Source of the DNA: Neospora caninum Liverpool
Taxonomy: Eukaryota; Apicomplexa; Conoidasida; Eucoccidiorida; Sarcocystidae
DNA length: 64,000 nucleotides
Direction: 5' to 3'
Assembly: GCF_000208865.1 (NCBI RefSeq)
Contig: NC_018394.1
Span: 765,635 to 829,634, forward strand
The notes beneath the pieces were generated by a model, which saw nothing but the letters and a program-made list of their open reading frames with translations, ran no database searches and was not told the origin of the DNA. Position 1 is the stretch's first letter; the number at the start of each line of letters is the position of its first letter. Shown piece after piece: positions 48,501 to 59,628 of the stretch. A program made the translations under genes and the position numbers.

Positions 48501-51087
48501 GGTCCGCAGCACCAGCATGTGGGGCGACATGCCGTGGTTTGTCTTCATGCACCACAACCGGCATCTTCTGCAGGGCCTTCTCGACGCGCCGTCCGTCGAG
48601 CGGTCGCTGTCCGGGCCGACGCTGAGACTCCCGCATCTCGTGAACCACCACCGACCTTCCCTTCCTTCGACGTTCTCCGACGAAGCGTCTCTGTCGCGAT
48701 TTCTCGCGAAGCGTGGCGGCGCGAGCGTCCTGTCCCTGCATACAGGAGCTGGTTCGGAAGACAGAGGCGAACCAAAAACGCAGAGGGTGCACGGCGTCGC
48801 GGAGAATGGAGAAGGCGAGCAGAACAGGTCGAGTGACGCGTACACCCAACACGGCAAGGTTCACGCGTTTCCACATAACCGAGGCGCGTCCTTCCCTGTT
48901 TCTGCGCACCTACAGAGAGAAAGGCCAGGAGCCTCTCGCGACAGCGAGCCGTGCCCGCAGACGCCCCACGTGAGTGCAGGTGGGCATGCGGCTGCAGCGC
49001 CTCTCTACGGCCGCGAGCGAGAGGCGGCTGTCTCTGCGTCGGGCCTTCAGAAACCCGCTTCGTTCCCGGCTGTGAAGCCGTTCGGCCTAGGGCCTGCGAG
49101 TGCGGTGCACTCACCCTGGGCAGTCTGGTTGGCGGGTGAGAAGGAGCGCAGAAGGGTCAAGCTCTCCAAGTGTCCAGCGCGGGCGTCTCTGACCGGCCTC
49201 GCGCTCTGGGGCGAGACGGCCTGCTGCATCGGCCACGACGGGAGCGTCATGTGTTTCCAGCTGAAAGACGCGCTCTGTCGGGGGGCGCGCGAAGGCGAGG
49301 TGGAGAAGAGCGCAGAGGACGGGGTGCGGGGACCGCAGGCGGAGACGACGCCGACGGGCGACGAGGGGAGCGAGGGGCGGTCTGGAGACCAAACAGACGG
49401 GCGGGACGACGCGCAGGTCGGGGCTCTGGGAACCGAAAAACTCGAGAGAGAGAGCGGAGATCGCCGGCAAGAGGCCGACGGGGACCGCGACCACACGCAG
49501 GAAGAAGACGAGGGAAGAGTCGACGGCGGGTCTTTGCGGTCTCTGGCCGTGTATCGCCTCGCCGCTGTTCCCCTCTGTAGCGCGACATTTGTCGGCAGCA
49601 GCGGAGTCATTGCTGTCGGTGCGTTTGACGGGAGCATTGCGCTCCATGGGATCCACTCGCCGCAGGTGGACGATTTCGGCGATTCTGCGTGCGAGTTCGA
49701 GGACGTGAAAACGCCGGCTCGGCCGTTTGCCTCGACGGCTGTAAGGGGGACTGCCTCTGGCTCGCCGGCTTTCGCGGGCCTCTCTCCGTTCTCCTCCCGC
49801 GGATCTGTGACCCCGTCCAACCTCGCTCTCTCGCGCCCCCTGAGTCGCCAGGTGTGCCACGCGGACAGCGTCCTCGCCCTCTGCTACAATCCGGTCCTCC
49901 GTCTGTTGATTTCGTCCTCCTCCGACGCGACAGTTCGCGTCTGGGATGTTTCTGCGCTCGCCTCGCCCTGCCAGCAGCCGTCCAAGTCGCTCCTTCTCCT
50001 GCAAGTCCTGGACGATCACGAAGGCGAGGTCACTGCGGTCGCTTCGCACCGCCATCTGGTCCTCACGGGCAGCGAAGAAGGCCTGATGCTTCTCTTTGAC
50101 TTGCGACTCCCTTCGCAGCGCTCGGGGGCGGTGTGGAGCGCCCACACGGCAGGCCGCGCGCCGATTCAGTCCTGTGAAATCTCGGATTTCTCAGCTGCAG
50201 CCGTGCTCGATCCCGCGTTCCTCGAAGACCACCCGTCGTGTTACGCGCAGAGAAAAGCGACTGCCTCGGCCTCGCCCCAGCCAGGCGGCCTGGACGGCTT
50301 CGAGGCGGTCGGCGGCCGGTCTGTCTACTCGCCGCTCGCCTTCTTGCCGTCCTTTGGTGCCAACTGCGCCTCCCTCGATTCCACACGCGACAACTGCGTC
50401 CTTCTCCCTTCTTCGTACTTCCCCGTGCAGCGGTGGGACTTTCGCCACGCGGGAAATCCGTCGGGCTTGGCTGCGGCCTCTCAGCGAAACGGGGTGCTGA
50501 ACGGCGAGGTCGCCCTGGGCGGAGACAGCGGCCCAGCCGAGCGCATGCGCGGGGACGGCGACGGAGACACCCACGCCCTGTTGCAGCGAAGGGGCGGGCG
50601 GCCGCTCTGCGGCTGCGTCGATCCTGCCGTGCAGTATGCGTTGTTGGCGGGCGTCAGAAGGCGCGTTATCGAAGGCGATGGGGAGGGAGACGGGGCAGCT
50701 GGCCGAGAGAAGAGCCGGACACCCAGTGGGACTTCGAACGAGAGGCCTGGGACCCAGGCTCGCGGCGAGGAGCGCGGGGGCGAAGGCCGCGATGGGGCGA
50801 CGCGAAAACGGAAGAAAAGCCCTTTTGAGGGCTACCTCGGATTGTACGATCTCCGCACGCGCAACGAAGAAGCGACGTGGGCACTCGAACACATCGAGGA
50901 ACCCGCGTTTCTCGCCACGGCGCCGTGCGGCGCAGAACTGTCGGTGATGGGAGGCGGGACTGCGGAGTTTGGAGCCACGGGCCGGTTGATGGGCTGTAGC
51001 TACATTGCCGTCGGCGACTTGCACGGAAATCTGGAGCTCCTCGCTGCAGGAGACGGCATCGGCAAGTGCACCCCCTGGAGAGGATAG
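42111..51087 (+). CDS. BEACH-WD40 protein, FAN/NSMAF type (2021 aa)
   Basis: Eight exons join in phase: 42111-43389, 43623-44097, 44558-44722, 45223-45349, 45870-46122, 46485-47014, 47470-47690, 48072-51087. The N-terminus is FAN-like: FNLLVLEEGEEYLTDC and a GRAM-like stretch LRVCSKSLIFDS ... DIIKLPFKRI. A PH-like region follows in exon 2 (YWVRRIRPLIHHRGLLLLTSSAVYF; KLILLEFENEDEREIVARAL). BEACH spans roughly 587-1016: LWVNGRISTYHYLDFLNCIAGRS, YPVFPW, RDLSKPVGAL, YGSHYSTPAFTVHWLVR, ELIPEFYEFDPSFLVN, VDLPPW, LHNWIDLIFGYKQTG, NVFHPLTY, FGQTP ... EPHP. The last exon encodes WD40 repeats (SVLALCYNPVLRLLISSSSD, TVRVWDVS, GEVTAVASHRHLVLTGSEEG) separated by long Arg/Glu/Gly-rich inserts. Family members act in membrane trafficking and lysosome-related organelle biology; the role here is inferred. 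Confidence 0.9.
44222..44246. repeat. (TA)n microsatellite in BEACH gene intron 2
   Basis: TA run of about 25 bases; a second similar run lies at 44450-44472 in the same intron. Confidence 0.85.
45511..45725. repeat. AT-rich compound satellite in BEACH gene intron 4
   Basis: About 215 bases composed almost wholly of TATA runs interrupted at regular spacing by TGTAATA and TTTA. It is the largest simple-sequence block in the window and lies between the exons ending at 45349 and starting at 45870. Confidence 0.95.
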
Positions 51088-53759
51088 AGGGGAGAGGCTT
51101 CAAACACACAGCCAGCACTGATCTTCCCAGAGCGAAGAGAGGAGGAAGACAGAGACACGTCAGATGGGCCACGAGAGGGCGACAGAGAAGGGAGCGGAGA
51201 CTCAAAGGGTGCTGTAGACGGGAAACATAGAAAGGAGAGGAAACAGAAAGGAGAGGAAACAGGAGGAAAGGGAAAAACACAGGGCTTTCGCCCCTCGATG
51301 GGCTCCCCGCGGGGACAACGACGGGACGCGACGAGGAGAGGCTTCGGTGCTCTTAGGAGGGAAGGGGCTCACCAGCAAGGTGGAAAGCAGAGGCAAGAGC
51401 AAGGAAGAAAGATCTTCGCGTGTTGACAACGGAGAACGTGAGAGAGGAAGGAGAGAGATACAGGGAATAGGAAGGGGCGATGAAAAGGAAAACAGTGTAC
51501 AGACACTGTTTGGAGCAACCGGGGAGGAGGCTTTTTTGCCAGAGAGAGAATTCGTTCTGCCCGAAATGCAGCTGTGTCGGCGAAGCGACGCAATGCCTAG
51601 GACCCGAGTTTTTTCGATAATGCAGTTTGTCTTTCTCCAAGTCAATTTGTACCTTCTTCCCTCGACGTTTCGTTCACTCTCTATCTCTCCGCTGGAGACT
51701 TTCTCGTGTTTCGGGTACCCGTGGGGAACGCGTTCCTTCCGACGAAAAGCGTTTGCGCTCGGAGACGGCCTGACCCGCGAGCGGCAAGGGGACTTTGAGT
51801 CGATATGAAAACGCAAGCATCATATCTTTTCTATCGCCAGCCGTAGATGTAAACATGGAGATGGACGCGTGTGTATGCATAGGTGTGTGAAAATGCATAT
51901 TTTATATATATAGTTGCAGCTGTGGACGTTGATGGCACCCTAAACATAGGCGAGTGTTAATGTGTTTTAATGTGTATTCTTTTTCGTGCGTGCGCATGCA
52001 GTTGCACGTGTGTATATCCCGCGGCGTTGTCGTGGCGGCTCGTCGATTCTTGTTTGTCGTCCGGGATTCAGTTACGTCCCGTTTCCCTTTTGAAAAGAGG
52101 AAGGGCGTTTGTCCCAAACTCCGGCAGCTCTCACGCGAGAACAAGGCGGGACGCACCGTCTCTGTTCGTGACCGAAACGTGGACGTCTCCACGCTTCTTT
52201 GTGCACGTGAAAAACACACTGTGTACGTTCGTGCAGAGCATGCATATCTGCCTATGCAGCTTGTGCTCCTAGTTCCAGCGGAGAGAAGGGAGAGAACGAG
52301 ATAGCCGCGCGAGACTTCTGACTCGATTAAAATATGACCGCCTCTTATTCGCATATTTCCCGTTGCTCGCCCTTCCTACCAGGAGGCTCGGCCGCTGCAT
52401 CTCGGAAAAACGAGCGCTCAAGGTGACGCGAAAAAAAAACACACTCGCAACCTCGCCCTTTCTTTCCGCAGGCGGCAACTGCCGCGTCGGCTCTGAGGCG
52501 GTTTCCCACGGACACTCGATAGTTCTCTCTGGCGCCATCGGGGATGAACCTGTAGCCACGTAGGATGCGCACCCTCCCGGATACTTTTTTCTGAGGCCCG
52601 TTCGAAGCTCTCGGAGGCCTTCATTTCACCTGCAACACTTTAGACCATCTGTGTCTGTAGAACACGCCTTTCTCAAGACAATTCCCAGCCGCCGTAAAAC
52701 AAGGAGACACTTGGAGGCCGACGGGCCCTTGGGGGATGTGCACGCGCAACAAAGTTCAAACTCGAGGCGCCGGAGACCTGAGCGAGGTCAACTGCGAAGG
52801 CGTACACTGTACACGGGCGACCGTAAGTCCCGAAAGCCCAAAGGGAAGAGCCCAGGAACCACAAAAAGTCTCTCTGCACGCCTACGTGTGTGTGTGTGTG
52901 TGTGTGTGTCGCCGTGGAGCTGCCAAACCCTAGAAAGAAAAATTTTAACGAAGGCTACTCTTCCCTTGCAAAGATGCAGGTTTCTGGAGTGGAGTTGCGC
53001 CGCCATGGACTGACTGAGCGTAGTTCCCGTGCGTTTGACAAGACACTCGAATTTCTTCCCGAACGCGTTTCAAGCCTGCGAAAACCACAAGACCACAGCT
53101 CTCCCTTCACACTGGCAGTTTGCGAGGGACACAGATGTTAAGGCCTCTTTGGTAGTCCTTTGAGGAACGCGGAAGTGAGACGAAAGAGCGGGTGAGGAAA
53201 CCTTTTTCCTGTCGCTGCCTCCTCGTCACGTGTGCCGATAACCTGCCTGAGAAGAGACAGGGAATGAACGGCGCGGGGTCAACCCTTCTCTCGGGGGCCG
53301 CAGAGACTGGACGGGGAAAAGAGAGCAAAGACCCGGCGCGGCGTCGAAATCCTCGGTGGAAGAAAGAAAACACTCCCGTCCCTAATCACGCACGGTAGTT
53401 TACGCGTCTCGGTTGTTTCCTTTCCCTCTTTCGTCGCACTGTCTCTCTCGCTTGCGGCGCGCATCCATCTGGAGGCATCCTTTTCTGCCAGGCGTCCTCG
53501 GTTCTTCAGAGGGAAAAAAACGGCAGAGTCGAAGCGTCGGAGTCTGCGACATCGGAGACAATCCCGAACAGAGACCAGAAGAAAAACGGGGAATGGAGAG
53601 GAGAGACGCGAGGAAGGAAGAGAGCGCCGAGATGTGTGGCGCGCGGAGACGCCACACACCGTGGAGCGAACATCAAAGGCCTTTTCCCCTCGAGGGAAAC
53701 GTCGGGTGGACGCAAACGAGGCAGAGGAGAAACCCCGCGAGAAAAAACTGTTCAGCGAG
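51088..53759. other. Convergent 3' region between BEACH and CBM20 genes
   Basis: Two genes converge here. Contents are short unsupported frames, a (GT)12 run at 52886 and purine-rich tracts near 51200-51500. Strong donor-like sites on the minus strand near 53886 mean that the CBM20 gene could extend into this interval by further exons. Confidence 0.4.
52886..52909. repeat. (GT)12 microsatellite
   Basis: Twenty-four bases of GT, the only long non-TA dinucleotide repeat seen in the window. Confidence 0.95.
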
Positions 53760-56700
53760 TCACGGAGTCCAGGCCATTTCTTCGACGCTCGGGGAGAGAG
53801 CGTGTCCGGGGACGAGGAGCAGAGACAGAGGGAGACAGACCCAAGACAAGCGCTTGGAGAGCTCAGCGACCCTGGTACTTCTTACCGTGAGCGATCCACA
53901 CACGTCCAGGAGAAAAAAAAAGCTCAGCACGAAAGGACTGATGCAACAAAGGGAAAAAAGCACTGCTCGAAGGACGCAAGAGACACGGGGGCGCGACAAG
54001 CGGGGTTCCTCAGTTGTCGTGTTTCTGCTGCTTGGGTTTGGACCTTGGGACCGGCTAGAAACGCACTCTGTGCCTATACGCATAGGTCTGCTGCTGGGCT
54101 TCGGCCACTCGCGTTTTTGGCAGATGCTCTCAGTGCTTTTCTTCGCTTCTTCCCGAGCGCATTTGCCTCAGAACATTTGAGTCGCGAGACACTGAGGGCG
54201 TTTCGGATTTCGTTTCAGCGCTCACCTGCCGCGAGGTACAGAGCCTGTTCGGTCTGCGCAACAAGAGCGAGGGTCCGAAGGGCGAAGAATTTGAAACACA
54301 CACTCGGTTTGTCTTCTCGTAACTTCTTCTCTTCGCGCCTTCGTCGCCTTACCCCGCCGACGTCCGTCACCCGCCCCACGCGCACCAGCGGCGCCACAGC
54401 CTCGCCCCTCGGAGCCCCAAAGGCGCTGAAGCGTGCAGCCGAGAGCGGCGAGGAAGACGCGCACGATGCCCCGGACGAGAAAGACGACGACGCAGACGCA
54501 GGAAACGAAGCGGCCGCGCACGAGGAAAACGAAGACGAGGCAGGCGCTGGAGCATGTCTCCCATCTTCTGGAGCGTCGAAAGAGCCGAAGTCTCTGCTGC
54601 GGGTGTCGGGCAAGCCCTCGCCCGGATTGTTGCCCAGCTCCGATCCCACGGGGAGACAGCCGGAGTCGGAAGAGACAGGGCAAGAAGCGACACGGTCGGA
54701 GGTTGCGGAGTTGCGCGCGCCGAAGGTCGGCCAACGAGAGAAGAGTAGTGCGAAGCTCCAGAGGAACGACAAATAGTCACCAGCGAGGGACGTGCCACTC
54801 GCTTCCCAGTGGCAACTCGAAGACGGCGAGGCGTCTGCTTGGGCAACAAAGAACGCGCGATCTGGCTTCTCCATTTCATACCAAGGTCCCCCCTGGGAGA
54901 AGACCGGTGCATTCCAGTCCACCGTCCCCAGACACAAGGCAAGTGCCTGGACGAGACTGCGCAGACACACCACAGCAGAGACTGTTCTCGGAATCCTCAC
55001 ATACGCAACGCCCGGCCCAGAGCCACAACCTGGACGTCGTTCAACAAGACCAGAAACGAACAGCGCACTTGCACGCATACGCGTGGTCCACGCAACACGA
55101 CTACCGATCTTGGTGCGGAGCATCCACAAACACAGGTCCATATGCATGCAAACAGATATATATATTTGTGGAGAGAGGCTTGTTTGTGCAGACCAAGCGA
55201 CACAGCAGTTGAGTCGGTTTTGCATGCAAGAAGCTACGCAAGCGACTGAATCCAGCGGCAGCCAGATCTCGACGCCTGTGGACTCTGGGTCTTCGCGGGA
55301 TTCTGCTTCGCCTGGACTGGCTGCGAGAGGCGACAAAGTGAAGGAGAAGTGCTACACAGGAGCAAGACGCAGAGATTCAGAGACAGCGAAAGGAACGGGG
55401 GCAGAGCAGACACGGACGAGAGAAGACAGATCAAGGACAAGAGTTTAGGGTTTTTAGGGTTTAGCGAAACAGAATCGGACGGGAGATCGAGCTCTCACTC
55501 GTGTTGGGTCGCGTGTCTCGAGATGCCTTTGTCGTTCACGCCTGAGAAAAGCCAGCAAATGAAAGTGCATGCAGAGGAGCGCGCCTTCCAGCGAAAAGTC
55601 CTTCAGCCGGGAAGAGGCGAGAGCGACGCGCTGGAAGCCGCAAAACGAAGAATGAGTCGCAGCCTCGACGCGACAGCAAGAACTGACTAACGAAACACGA
55701 GAAACGAGACTCAAAACGCGTCCGCAGTGTCTCGCGTCTCTGCAGCGGCACACACCGCGGCGAGGAAGGGACCGAGCACCCAATAGCACACTCCAAATGT
55801 AAGGAGCGGGGACAGGTACGTGTGCGAGAGAGACGCTCGAAAGGCCTCACCAAAAGTATGGGAGATGACGGCCGCTGCATGCGGGAGCTTTAGGCGTCGG
55901 TCTCCGTGAACGCGTTCGACGTCCCAGGTCCCCTCGTCGCGTCTCTTTTGCTTTTCTCTTTCGTGTCGGTTGCCCTCTCGTACTCCGAGACAAAAGGGGA
56001 ACCACGACGTGGTCTTCGCGCGCGCCTCTGTTCCTCTCGTTCTCTCGCGGCTCCGCGCTCGTCGAAGCCACGAAGAGTCTGCCGCCGAAATCTCGACCAC
56101 TGCGCCTCCTTCCGCGTCGCCGCCCTGCCTCGTCCCCTCTTTTTCTCCCTCGCCTTCTCCGTCTTGGCCAGCCGCTGGCCCCGCCTCGGTTAACCTCTGC
56201 AGCGTGAAGGGATGGGAACTACGGACGGCGACGACCGCGCCGGTCTTCCTGTTTGCTGCGGATGGGCCGTTTTCGGTCTTCCTGGGCCCTCCAGAGAAGC
56301 GTTTCGATGCAAAGGCTGTACACGCGGTCTCGCTCTCCTCTCCCTCAACCTCTCCGCAAACGCCGCCCTCCGCCTCCGACCGTGGTCGGCCTTGTGTGGT
56401 CTCGTGCATGCGCTCGGACGGTGCAAAGGAATCCGCAGAGACCGACGACGAAGCACCATTCGACAGGCGCGCAAAGCGGTAGCTGACGGCGCGGAGATGT
56501 CGCGGCACGAGAACCGGCGGCGACACGTAGTAAGGAAACAGCGAAGCGCTCGTGCGAAGCCTCACTCCCCTGCGTTTCGTCCACTCGCCAAGCAGCCGAG
56601 GACTGCCCACGACATAGAGTGCACTGCAGGAGCACAGCTGGAAGTTTGCGTTCCCGGAAGGCGAGCACGACGTCGAGGAAAGGTGCCGACTGTCTTTCTC

Positions 56701-59628
56701 TGCGCTCGCGTCTGCCGACGGAAATGAAGATCCTGGCGAGGAAACGGTGACCGTTTCTGGCTGCGTTCGACAAGGCGGAAAGCGGGCTGCGTTTGTCTCC
56801 GGCGCAGGGAAGAAGCGAGAGGCTCGACTCCCGTCCACTGCGCCCAACGACTCGGTCCTTCGCCGCGCTGCGCCCGCGCCGGCTGGGCTGTCTCGGCCAA
56901 AGACGATCGAGCCGGGGGGAACTTGGCAGCTGGCCGCTCCGTTGAGCGCGAAGAAGGAAGCGAGGTCCAGGGAAGTCTCGGAAGCGCCTCCGGAAGCAAA
57001 GGACGGGAAGGCCGGCGCGAACGACGAAAGCGAAGGCAGAGAAGGGAGCGAGGAGGTGGAGAAACGGGCGAGGCCTTGCTCTGCGCGAGACTCCCGGCGC
57101 GCGCTCCGCGGGGCAGGGGGCTGCAACTGGCGACGGCAACTCGGGCACAGACTCCCCTGGGCATCGAAGACGCGGAAAATGATGGGGACAGCAGACTCAG
57201 GACTCGTGTCGAGGCTGTCTGTGGCGCCTTCTGCGACGAGCGGCAGAGAAAAGAGAGAGTGGGGATCAGCTGGGTCAAAAGCACAGTCGACGTCGCCCTC
57301 GCGGTGCTCCTCCCCATCGCCACGCCCCCGTTCCGGGTTCCCTTCGTCCTCCGAGTCCGTTCTCCGTCTTTCTTCTAGCCAGTCTTCTCCTTCCGGTGAC
57401 GATGTTGCCTCGTTCGCAGGGAGTGGTGGCCTACGCGGAGGCAGGGTTTCTGTGAGTTCCTTCTCGAGGGCGCCTCCAGGCTTCGAACCGAGACTCGCGC
57501 AGGATGCCGACGAGGAAGATGGCGTTGTGCCGTCTGTGCATGTTTGCGGCTCTGTCTCCGTTTCGCCTCGTTCTTCCTGTTCCACCTCGCCTTGGCAGCG
57601 TCCAAGTCCAGTCCCGCCCTCTCCCTCGTCGACCGACAGCCGCGACGGACCTGCGTGTTCACTCCCTGCCCGACCGGAGCCAGGTCGGTTGCCTTGGCGG
57701 TTTCGTCGACATGCTGTTTCGTTGTGCCTTCCTTCGGCTTCACCTCTCTCTCCACTGCTGCCTCGGCGAATCTGGTCTCGGCCTCGGAGAGCCTCGGAAA
57801 ACTCCGGCTTGTTGATCGTCACCCTCCCTCCACGGACCAAAGTGACTGGCACGCTCGGATGGGGCATCGGAGAAGAACGCGAGGGCGGGATGGGACAAGA
57901 CGAGGCATCTATCGAGGGGAGTCCGGTCTCGACTGTCGCGCGCTCCTCACTGTCGAGAAAAAAAAGACGGCTCGGCCTCTCTTTTTCGGCCTTCTGCGTC
58001 AACTGTCTTGTCCTCCGCCGTTCTGCGCTGGAGGCAAGCGCAGGGCTCTCACCTGTTTGTCGGGTTCTCCCGAAACCGGCAGAGGAAGCAGCCGTCGCTG
58101 GTGCAGGTTCTGACCCCAGAAGCCCCCCTGCATTCGAACTCTCGCGTTCCTGACAAGCACGCCGCCCTGTCGGGCTCTGTTCATCTCTCTCATGCGTCTC
58201 ACGTGGCCCGTCTCCCCGCGGCTCTGGACGCCCGTGCCGGAAACCGAGCCCAGGGGGAATTTGGAGAACAGGACGAGTGGCGGACTCTTCCTGCCTGGTC
58301 TCCAGAGAGAGCTGCTGCCCGTGGCTATTCTGTCCATATACCTCGCCCTTCTCGATTCGTCCCCCGCCCGCGTGCTGTTCCTCCGTCGCCGCCCAGATCC
58401 CCGACCTGGCCGTCGCCTCGCGTCCAGCCGTTTCCCTCCTCCGTCTCTCCTGCGCCAGCAAGGTCTCGCTCGCGGCGTTGAGGGAATTTCCGGCGACTCC
58501 CGACGCGACTCGAGGGGCGTTTCCCTCACGGCTCCCTGCGTCAGTCGGGGCGGCGCAAGAAGCACCGTGCGGGGCTTCGAAGGGTATTCTTCCCCGCTTT
58601 TCAGAGCTTTCCTCTGCCGTCAGTCCGCTCCCACGCACGGCGTCGCGTGCTCCCGGCCCCAAGTTGTCTTCGCTGGCAACGTCTCGACCCTTTCCGCGCA
58701 GCCCTGCTGGAAGGAGAGGCGTCAAGCACGCCACGTAGAGGCCGTCGCCTTCTCCAGTGTGGAAGACACGCGTTTCCTCAGAGGCTCTGTCCAGGCTCCT
58801 CGTTTGCCGCTGCGGTTGCGCCAGCGTTGTGCCAAGAAAGGACTTGGGCGAGTCGCCTCCTTCCGTGCCCACGTCGGCGGATGAGAAGAAGGAGTAAAAA
58901 CTCAGTCGCCGCGTTTCGTGTTTCTCCCGAGCAGAGTTTTCCAGACGCCACTCGTGGTCTCGGGCAGGTAACGAAGTCGAGGCGGAAAGACGGCAGGTGA
59001 CCGGAAGCGACAGCGACCGCGAAAAAGACGGAGGGGTTGCATGCGCGTCGTCGACGCACACTTGCGAGGAAGACCGATAACGGCGGAGTCGAGAGGAAAG
59101 AAGGGGGAACGAAGACGGGGCACCATTTGGAGAAGACGGACAAGAGTGAGAGCGAGAGGGACAGCACGAAGATGGCGGCAAGGAAGAGGCAGGCAGGAAC
59201 GAGGACGCGAGAGACGCAAAGTCGTCTGTCCGCGCTTTGTCCGGTGTGGTGAATTCGGACAGGGCAACAGAAGCGGCAGAGCCAACGGCCGGGCGCTTCG
59301 ACACTCGGCTAGAAGACGGCACGGAAAGCGGACTAACGGGAGGGACCGACAGGCAGGGACAGGAAGTAGGCGACGCAAACATGGAGGTGTCTCCTTCCTG
59401 GCGCAAAACCGCCTTTACGCGGCGGACAGAAGCAAGAGACACAGGAGAAAACGCTGAAACGGCGCTCTGTGACGACGGAATGGAGCGATCGGCCGGCGAA
59501 GCCAACGAATCAGAGAGATACGACAAAGACGGAGATGCGTGCTCCCGGGAAGCCCTCCTCAGGGGCCTGAGGTCCTCAGGGTACCGAGGGCTGAGCGCCG
59601 AGGCGCGGAGTCCGTCGCACGGCTCCAT
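53760..59628 (-). CDS. CBM20 (starch-binding) domain protein with C-terminal hydrophobic segments
   Basis: Main exon 59628-55756 encodes 1291 aa from the first in-frame ATG. Most of it is Ser/Ala/Arg/Glu-rich disorder. A CBM20 is recognisable in pieces: first strand VPIIFRVFDAQG near 57180, LYVVGSPRLLGEW near 56600 (the classic VVG..xLGxW signature), YRFARL near 56480 and TWDVERVHGDRRLKLP near 55920 (WE..NR.L equivalent). Two further exons fit in phase: 54946-54226 and 54166-53760, giving 1666 aa. Joining exons 1 and 2 creates one continuous helix (LTFGVCYWVLGPFLAA then ALALCLG), and exon 2 has YLSFLWSFALLF. Alternatives: the strong donor TTTTG|GTGAGG near 55850, or termination in exon 1 at 55711. 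A minus-strand donor at about 53886 could end the last exon earlier. Coccidia store amylopectin, so glucan binding is a plausible role. Confidence 0.65.
55444..55464 (+). repeat. Interstitial telomere-like repeat (TTTAGGG units)
   Basis: TTTAGGG at 55444-55450 and again at 55453-55459, followed by TTTAG. TTTAGGG is the unit used at apicomplexan and plant telomeres. It lies in the proposed first intron of the CBM20 gene. Confidence 0.8.

Noticed and set aside
53634..54776. 380-codon plus-strand frame with an acidic stretch
   Set aside because: It overlaps minus-strand exons with a strong donor and phase continuity; its first half has non-protein-like composition.
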